NCBI GenBank assembly: GCA_016219425.1
Contig: JACRNB010000009.1
Coordinates: 42,586 to 106,585 of the forward strand
Direction of reading: 5' to 3'
Source of the DNA: Betaproteobacteria bacterium
GTDB lineage: Bacteria > Pseudomonadota > Gammaproteobacteria > Burkholderiales > Thiobacillaceae
DNA: 64,000 bases
Shown piece after piece: positions 56,047 to 64,000 of the stretch. Under the pieces are notes generated by a model. That model did not search any database. It worked only from the letters and a program-made list of their open reading frames with translations, and was not told the origin of the DNA. A program made the translations under genes and the position numbers. Positions within the stretch are counted from its first letter, which is position 1; each line of letters begins with the position of its first letter.

Positions 56047-57941
56047 GCCGCGCTCCCCGCCTGCCCGCCCAACACCGCATCCATCAGGCTGTAGCAATTC
56101 GCCTCCACCCCGCGCGCGGCGAGTTTCTCGGCCAGGGTTTGCGGGCGCAGCGTGTACACCGCCAGACGCGCCGCGCCCGACTGCGCCGGCCAGACCGCCA
56201 GTTCCTTCAGCGTGGCGGCTTTGACCTTGCCGCACAGCAGCAATTCGCAATCACCCACGCGGCCCAGGCGTTTGATCGCGCCTTCCGGAACCGGTAGCAC
56301 CGCGCCCAGACGCTTCAAGGCCAGCATCTGAAAGGCATGCTCAAGATCGACTTCGTGATGCGCATCCGCCGCTTCCACCTTGTCCAGTTGCAGATAGGCG
56401 AACTCGCCGCCCTGCTCAGGCGTGTAAGCCGGCTTGCTGCCGTAGCCAGCGATGACCCGGCGCAGGCGCTCGGCGCAGACATCGCGGCAGAGGTTTTTCC
56501 CCGGTTCCTTTTTCGTCGCCTCGGTGCTGGAACAGAGGATGAACTTCCGCTGGCCGCCGTCCTCGGCGTTGAGCTCCAGGACTGCCTGACCCGTGGTGCC
56601 GGAACCGGCGAAGAAGTCGAGGATGGTGTCGCCGGGGCGGGTGGCTTGTTGCAGCAGGTTTTTGATCAGGGAAAGCGGCTTGGCGTAGTTGAAGGCGCGG
56701 TCGCCGAAGATTTCCGCCACCATGCGCGCGCCTTCCTGGTTGGTGCTGGAGACGAAACTGCTCTCTGCTTCGTAACTGCCCTCTTCAAAACTGGGCACCA
56801 CCCAACTGGAAAGCGGCTGCGTCTGGTTGCGCAAATCGGCCTTGTAGCGCTTGAACTGGGGTCTGCCGAAACCGACCGGGCGGCCCACCCAGAACGCCAG
56901 ATTGGGCAGGTCGCGGCGCAGCAGCGGCGTCTTGCCGCTCTTGGGCACGTCGCCCGCGTCGATGGCGGCCAACAGCGCATCCAGCGTCGGCCAGGTTGCC
57001 ACGCGCTGTTCGGTTGGGAAAAGGATCTGGCCCAGTTCGATGAAGGCCTCCATCGTCTTGGCCTGCACCGTCTGGCCTTCCTTCAGCCGCGCTTGCGAGG
57101 CATAGACCCAGACGCGATCCGGATTGGGCGGGTAAGCGATGGCGGTTTTCGGGTCGAGCAGCGGGTAATACAGGTTGGGGCGTTCCTTGTAGGAGAAGCC
57201 GAGCGTCAGGTCGCTTGTTCGCCAGTCGCCGCGCGGGTCGTTGTCCGGGTTGCCGTACATCTCGTAGCTTTTGTTGAAACCGTTGAAGCTGAAACCGGCG
57301 TTGCCATAGACCAGTACATGTTCGTGATCGACAGAGAGAAAGCATTGCTGGTCGGCGTTCGACCCCTGCCGGGTGCGCCAGGTGATGCTGCCCAGCCGCC
57401 GCCCCGGAAACACCTCATCCATCAGCAACTCCAGCCGCGCCCGGTTCTCATCGTTGATCGACACCAGGATCACGCCGTCCGGGGTCAGCAGGTCGCGCGC
57501 CAGGGTCAGGCGGCGGTAGAGGAATTCCAGCCACTGTGAATGCCGCCAGCGGTCGTTGGCGCCGACATAGCGGTCGTTGTAGACCCAGTCCTTGTTGCCG
57601 GTGTTGTAGGGCGGGTCGATGTAGATGACGCGCACTTTGGCGCGATGCGTGGCGCGTAACAGGCGCAGGGCGTCGAAGTTGTCGCCTTCGATGATCAGGT
57701 TGCGGTGGGGGGGGGTATCGAGCGGCGCTCCCTCTCCCCGGCCCTCCCCCGGAGGGGGAGGGGGAAAGACTTCCGCCAGCCGGGGGAGCACGACATCGGC
57801 GTTCAGCGCCCGGTCGCGCTCGATGGCGCTGGCTTCCCAGTACAGGCCCAACTTCTGTTTGGTGAGGTGTTCCACCAGCAGCCGACGCAACTGGTGTTCG
57901 TTGAGGCCGTCGAACTGGCCCAACAGGTCGGTTCCGCTCAT
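56043..57941 (-). CDS. Site-specific DNA (adenine) methyltransferase, Type III Mod-like
   Basis: A 632-residue methyltransferase of the beta class: the catalytic motif IV YIDPPYNTGNKDWVYNDRY comes before the SAM-binding motif I LDFFAGSGTTGQAVLELN, as in Type III Mod subunits, which usually make N6-methyladenine. The central region (about 190-430) probably sets target specificity. Residues 59-78 ([20 protein letters not shown]) are a low-complexity stretch coded by a palindromic GC repeat inserted in frame. It is the first gene of a three-gene operon. Confidence 0.92.
   Translation of the reverse strand: MSGTDLLGQFDGLNEHQLRRLLVEHLTKQKLGLYWEASAIERDRALNADVVLPRLAEVFPPPPPGEGRGEGAPLDTPPHRNLIIEGDNFDALRLLRATHRAKVRVIYIDPPYNTGNKDWVYNDRYVGANDRWRHSQWLEFLYRRLTLARDLLTPDGVILVSINDENRARLELLMDEVFPGRRLGSITWRTRQGSNADQQCFLSVDHEHVLVYGNAGFSFNGFNKSYEMYGNPDNDPRGDWRTSDLTLGFSYKERPNLYYPLLDPKTAIAYPPNPDRVWVYASQARLKEGQTVQAKTMEAFIELGQILFPTEQRVATWPTLDALLAAIDAGDVPKSGKTPLLRRDLPNLAFWVGRPVGFGRPQFKRYKADLRNQTQPLSSWVVPSFEEGSYEAESSFVSSTNQEGARMVAEIFGDRAFNYAKPLSLIKNLLQQATRPGDTILDFFAGSGTTGQAVLELNAEDGGQRKFILCSSTEATKKEPGKNLCRDVCAERLRRVIAGYGSKPAYTPEQGGEFAYLQLDKVEAADAHHEVDLEHAFQMLALKRLGAVLPVPEGAIKRLGRVGDCELLLCGKVKAATLKELAVWPAQSGAARLAVYTLRPQTLAEKLAARGVEANCYSLMDAVLGGQAGSAA
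57706..57767. repeat. GC-rich palindromic insertion inside the methyltransferase gene
   Basis: CTCCCTCTCCCC with its near-complement GGGGGAGGGGG surrounds CCCCCGGAGGGGG. It encodes the Pro/Gly-rich residues 59-78 without a stop or frame change, between a conserved N-terminal segment and NLIIEGDNFDALRLL. Compare the insertion in ileS at 60-190. Confidence 0.7.
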
Positions 57942-58082
57942 GGGGTCCTATCCGTAGTCACGATTGCCACTGGTTTGAGTGTTGTTGCCTGATTCAAGTC
58001 CCGCTCCCCCTCTGCCGCGGCGGGTGCATTATCCCCGCCGCCCCGCTAGACTGCCCACCCCAATTTGACCCGGCTGCGCAAC

Positions 58083-58376
58083 GTGAAAGAGCTCTCCCCC
58101 GAACAACGCAAATACCTCAAGTCCGAGGCCCATACCCTGAAGCCTGTGGTGATGATCGGCAGCGCCGGTCTGACCGAAGCGGTCATTCAGGAGGCGGAAC
58201 GCGCCATCAAGGCGCATGAACTGATCAAGGTGCGGGTTTTTGGGGATGACCGCGAGGCGCGCGAGGCGTGGTTCATGGAGTTGTGCGCGGCGCTGGGGGC
58301 GGCGCCGGTGCAGCACATCGGCAAGCTGCTGGTGCTGTATCGCGCGGCGGAGAAGCCGAAGATCCAGTTACCTTGA
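58083..58376 (+). CDS. yhbY: YhbY/CRS1 family RNA-binding protein
   Basis: A small CRM-domain protein (97 residues from GTG 58083) associated with pre-50S ribosomal subunits. It shows the family segments KSEAHTLKPVVMIGSAGLTEAV and HELIKVRVFGDDREAR. A TTG at 58065 in the same frame would add six residues; neither start has a clear ribosome binding site. It normally sits back to back with rlmE, but the defence operon now separates them. Its end overlaps the convergent DUF4149 gene by 9 bases. Confidence 0.92.
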   Translation: MKELSPEQRKYLKSEAHTLKPVVMIGSAGLTEAVIQEAERAIKAHELIKVRVFGDDREAREAWFMELCAALGAAPVQHIGKLLVLYRAAEKPKIQLP

Positions 58377-58817
58377 TTTGGCAACCAGGGTGAGACCAAG
58401 CAGGCTTTCGATCAGGTACACGGCGCTGGAAATGCCGTGCCAGGCGGCGAAGCGGTCTTTGAACAGGCTGTCCATCACGTCCTGGGCGCCGGCCTGATCC
58501 TTGAGTTCCTGCATGAGGGGCTGAATGCCGAACTGCTGGGCGGCGGTGAGCAGCAGCATCACCAGGACGATCCAGAAAAACCCCTGTTTGAACGCGGCCC
58601 CGCCCAGGCGGCCAAGCCTGAATACCAGCAGCCAGACCCCGCACACCAGCCCCACCCAGCCGATGTAACTGAACATCTTGCCCGCCAACATACCCGCCAG
58701 GGCGCGGTCTTCCAGGTTGTAGAACAAGGTGGGGGCAGCGAGGTAGCCGACCGCCCAGAGGCCGCCGCCCCATAACGCGACGGCCCAGGCGGCGAGGAGA
58801 TCGGGGAGGCTTTTCAC
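58368..58817 (-). CDS. DUF4149 family membrane protein
   Basis: A 149-residue protein with four hydrophobic segments (about residues 8-28, 48-68, 78-96, 128-145) and the DUF4149 pattern GGGLWAVGYLAAPTLFYNLEDRALAGMLAGKMF. The function is unknown. Betaproteobacteria often carry it between yhbY and greA, as here. Confidence 0.86.
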   Translation of the reverse strand: MKSLPDLLAAWAVALWGGGLWAVGYLAAPTLFYNLEDRALAGMLAGKMFSYIGWVGLVCGVWLLVFRLGRLGGAAFKQGFFWIVLVMLLLTAAQQFGIQPLMQELKDQAGAQDVMDSLFKDRFAAWHGISSAVYLIESLLGLTLVAKSR

Positions 58818-58827
58818 TGGCAGCCCC

Positions 58828-58888
58828 GTAGCGCCGGCATCCTTGCCGGCAGGTTGTGTGAACGAGCCGGCAAGGATGCCGGCGCTAC
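58828..58888. repeat. Inverted repeat (GTAGCGCCGGCATCCTTGCC family)
   Basis: Arms GTAGCGCCGGCATCCTTGCC and the complement are separated by about 13 bases. It lies just after greA and before the DUF4149 gene and would form a strong transcript hairpin. Confidence 0.87.
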
Positions 58889-58889
58889 G

Positions 58890-59362
58890 TCACAGATAGT
58901 GCACATCGACGATCTCGTAATGACGCAACCCGCCGGGGGCGTGCACGTCGGCGATGTCGCCGGCGTATTTACCGATCAGGGCGCGGGCGATGGGGGAGCC
59001 CACGGAGATCTTGCCGGCCTTGATGTCGGCCTCGTCGTCGCCCACGATCTGGTAGCGCACCTCGTCGCCCGTTTCGGCATCCGCCAGTTCCACGGTGGCG
59101 CCGAACACCACGCGGCCTTCGGCGTCGAGGTGGCGCGGGTCGATGATCTGGGCGTTGGACAGCTTGCCTTCGAGATCCTTGATGCGGCCTTCAATAAAGC
59201 CCTGCTTTTCCTTGGCGGCATCGTATTCGGCGTTTTCCGACAGGTCGCCGTGCGAGCGGGCCTCGGCGATGGCGGCGATGACGCTGGGCCGCTCCACGCT
59301 CTTCAGGCGTTGCAGTTCGTTGCGCAGCAGTTCTGCGCCGGTGACGGTGAGGGGAACCTTGC

Positions 59363-59366
<4 letters not shown>
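58890..59366 (-). CDS. greA: Transcription elongation factor GreA
   Basis: Stimulates RNA cleavage in backtracked RNA polymerase. The 158-residue protein has the N-terminal coiled coil with the acidic tip ([22 protein letters not shown]) and the C-terminal FKBP-like domain ([15 protein letters not shown]). It is coupled to carB by ATGA in the common carA-carB-greA order. Confidence 0.97.
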
Positions 59367-62603
<3,237 letters not shown>

Positions 62604-62611
<8 letters not shown>

Positions 62612-63734
62612 TTTTCTTCTCTCGCATCAGACCGATGAAGCGGTCGAACAGATAACTGACATCGTGAGGTCCGGGGCTGGCTTCCGGGTGGCCCTGGAAA
62701 CTGAAGGCGGGCGCGTCGGTGCGGGCGATGCCTTGCAGGGAGCCGTCGAACAGCGAGACATGGGTAGCGCGCAGGTTGGCCGGCAGCGTCGCCGCATCGA
62801 CCGCGAAGCCGTGGTTCTGGCTGGTGATCATCACCCGCTTGCTGTCCAGGTCTTGCACCGGATGGTTGCCGCCGTGATGGCCAAACTTCATCTTGATGGT
62901 GCGCGCGCCGGAGGCGAGACCGAGAAGCTGGTGCCCCAGGCAGATGCCGTAGGTGGGAATGCGCGCGACCAGGATCTCCTGGATGGCGCGGATGGCGTAG
63001 TCGCAGGGTTCCGGGTCGCCGGGGCCATTGGAAAGGAAAACGCCGTCCGGATTCATGGCCAGCACTTCTGCGGCGGGGGTCTGGGCGGGGACCACGATGA
63101 CGTCACAGCCGCGGCTGGTGAGCATGCGCAGGATGTTGCGCTTCACTCCGTAGTCGTAGGCCACCACCTTGTAGCTGGCGCTGGCGGGCTGGGTGAAGCC
63201 CCTGCCGAGCGCCCATTCGCCTTCTTCCCATTTCTCGGCTTGAGCGCGGGTCACCACCTTCGCCAGATCCTGGCCGGCCATGCTGGGGCAGGCGCGGGCA
63301 TGGGCGATGGCGGCGGCCTCATCAACCTGGCCCGACAGAATGCAGCCGTTCTGGGCGCCCTTTTCGCGTAGCAGACGAGTGAGCTTGCGGGTGTCGATGC
63401 CGGCGATGGCAGCAACGCCGTGAGCCCTCAGGTACTCCGACAGAGTGCGGCGCTGGCGGAAGTTGCTGGAGAGTAAAGGCAAATCCCGGATGATCAGGCC
63501 GGAAGCATGGATGTGAGGCGACTCTTCATCCTCGTCATTGGTACCGACATTGCCAATGTGAGGATAGGTAAGAGTAACAATCTGCCGACAATACGAGGGA
63601 TCGGTAAGGATCTCCTGATAGCCGTTGATGGAGGTGTTAAAGACCACCTCGCCAATGCCGGCGCCCGTGGCGCCAATCCCATAACCGCGGAACAAGGTTC
63701 CGTCAGCCAGGGCAAGAATTGCAGGCTCGAACAC
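62604..63734 (-). CDS. carA: Carbamoyl-phosphate synthase small chain
   Basis: The glutaminase subunit that feeds ammonia to CarB. The class I amidotransferase domain has the nucleophile Cys in [13 protein letters not shown] and the His-Glu pair in [14 protein letters not shown] 63734 ([17 protein letters not shown]) is preferred because AGGGG sits six bases upstream and the product (376 residues) matches the family length; ATG 63782 would add 16 residues. It lies downstream of the 5S rRNA gene on the same strand. Confidence 0.96.
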
Positions 63735-63865
63735 AGATAACCCCTGGTTCAGATGTGACAAGCGGGACGGACTCACGTCCATCCCGCCGGTGTGTTTCAG
63801 GCTGGATTATATCGGCGGCGACCTGACCATCTCAAGCCATGGTCAGGTTCGCGCGCCTTCAAAGT

Positions 63866-63893
63866 AAAAAGGCCCGCGGGAGCGGGCCTTTTT
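63866..63893 (-). terminator. Rho-independent terminator of the rRNA operon
   Basis: On the minus strand GGCCCGC and GCGGGCC form a stem with a TCCC loop, followed by TTTTTA. It lies directly after the 5S rRNA gene and separates it from carA. Confidence 0.93.
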
Positions 63894-63902
63894 GGAGGGG
63901 GG

Positions 63903-64000
63903 GAGTCTGGCGATGACCTACTTTCGCGAGCGCGGGGCTCACTATCATTGGCGCTGGGGTGTTTCACGGTCCTGTTCGGGAAGGGAAGGGGTGGTTCCGC
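63903..64000 (-). rRNA. rrf: 5S ribosomal RNA, 3' part (continues past the window end)
   Basis: The minus-strand sequence ends with AGTAGGTCATCGCCAGACTC, with GTGAAACACCCCAGCGCCAATGATAGT before it, matching the 3' two thirds of bacterial 5S rRNA. About the first 20 bases of the RNA lie beyond the window. An rRNA operon therefore runs in from the right on the minus strand. Confidence 0.93.

Noticed and set aside
57942..58082. Search for a gene or tRNA in the gap between the methyltransferase and yhbY
   Set aside because: No tRNA fold, no conserved ORF and no clear promoter could be supported.

Overview
The window is a GC-rich chromosomal segment with dense gene packing, many 4-bp ATGA/GTGA start-stop overlaps and long shadow ORFs. 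Conserved neighbourhoods point to a betaproteobacterium, probably a free-living, denitrification-capable or microaerophilic one: ileS-lspA/fkpB-ispH, rplU-rpmA-obgE-proB, an ECF sigma factor followed by DUF3619, DUF3106 and RDD genes, lptF-lptG divergent from pepA, rlmE-ftsH-folP-glmM, and carA-carB-greA beside an rRNA operon. I cannot name the species.

Layout. 1-2267: 3' part of ileS, then lspA. 2420-16741: a chemosensory cluster behind a sigma-28-like promoter. It holds CheW, CheR-TPR, CheW, an HD-GYP response regulator, a globin-coupled/zinc-binding receptor, a NIT-domain receptor, a CheA-REC hybrid, a four-helix-bundle gene inside heptamer repeats, CheB, a receiver protein, CheC and a PAS-GGDEF cyclase. 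It resembles a Wsp-type pathway that would link O2 and nitrate/nitrite sensing to c-di-GMP turnover, and it separates lspA from fkpB-ispH (17215-18593). 18794-21627: proB, obgE, rpmA, rplU (minus strand). 21761-23457: ECF sigma factor operon. 23486-25865: lptG and lptF, split by a small inverted-repeat element. 25969-31382: pepA, a SlyD-like isomerase, a GH57 enzyme, tRNA-Leu(GAG), secG, tpiA. 31522-44715: a phosphate-starvation region with pstSCAB, a GGDEF-EAL protein, an operon of a PlcP-like phosphoesterase, two glycosyltransferases and dgkA, a Tat-exported PhoX phosphatase and an OlsB-like N-acyltransferase, with candidate 11-bp-phased Pho boxes. 44967-45980: two receiver proteins. 46088-52214: glmM, folP, a GGDEF-EAL gene, ftsH, rlmE. 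52211-57941: a methyltransferase/PD-(D/E)XK/helicase-nuclease defence operon between rlmE and yhbY. 58083-63734: yhbY, a DUF4149 gene, greA, carB, carA. The window ends inside a 5S rRNA gene.

The segment is unusually rich in small repeats. I see at least eight families: ATTTCGG/CCGAAAT heptamer arrays, two REP-like palindrome pairs, a C-run/G-run element that also forms 135-bp tandem units, two long inverted repeats, a 236-bp MITE-like element and GC-rich inserts kept in frame inside ileS and a methyltransferase gene. The heptamer arrays stand out. Two inverted arrays bracket the four-helix-bundle gene, gene-less versions sit nearby, array edges form start and stop codons, and one pair of arrays has triplicated and frameshifted the start of a glycosyltransferase gene in a way that the loss of a single heptamer would repair.
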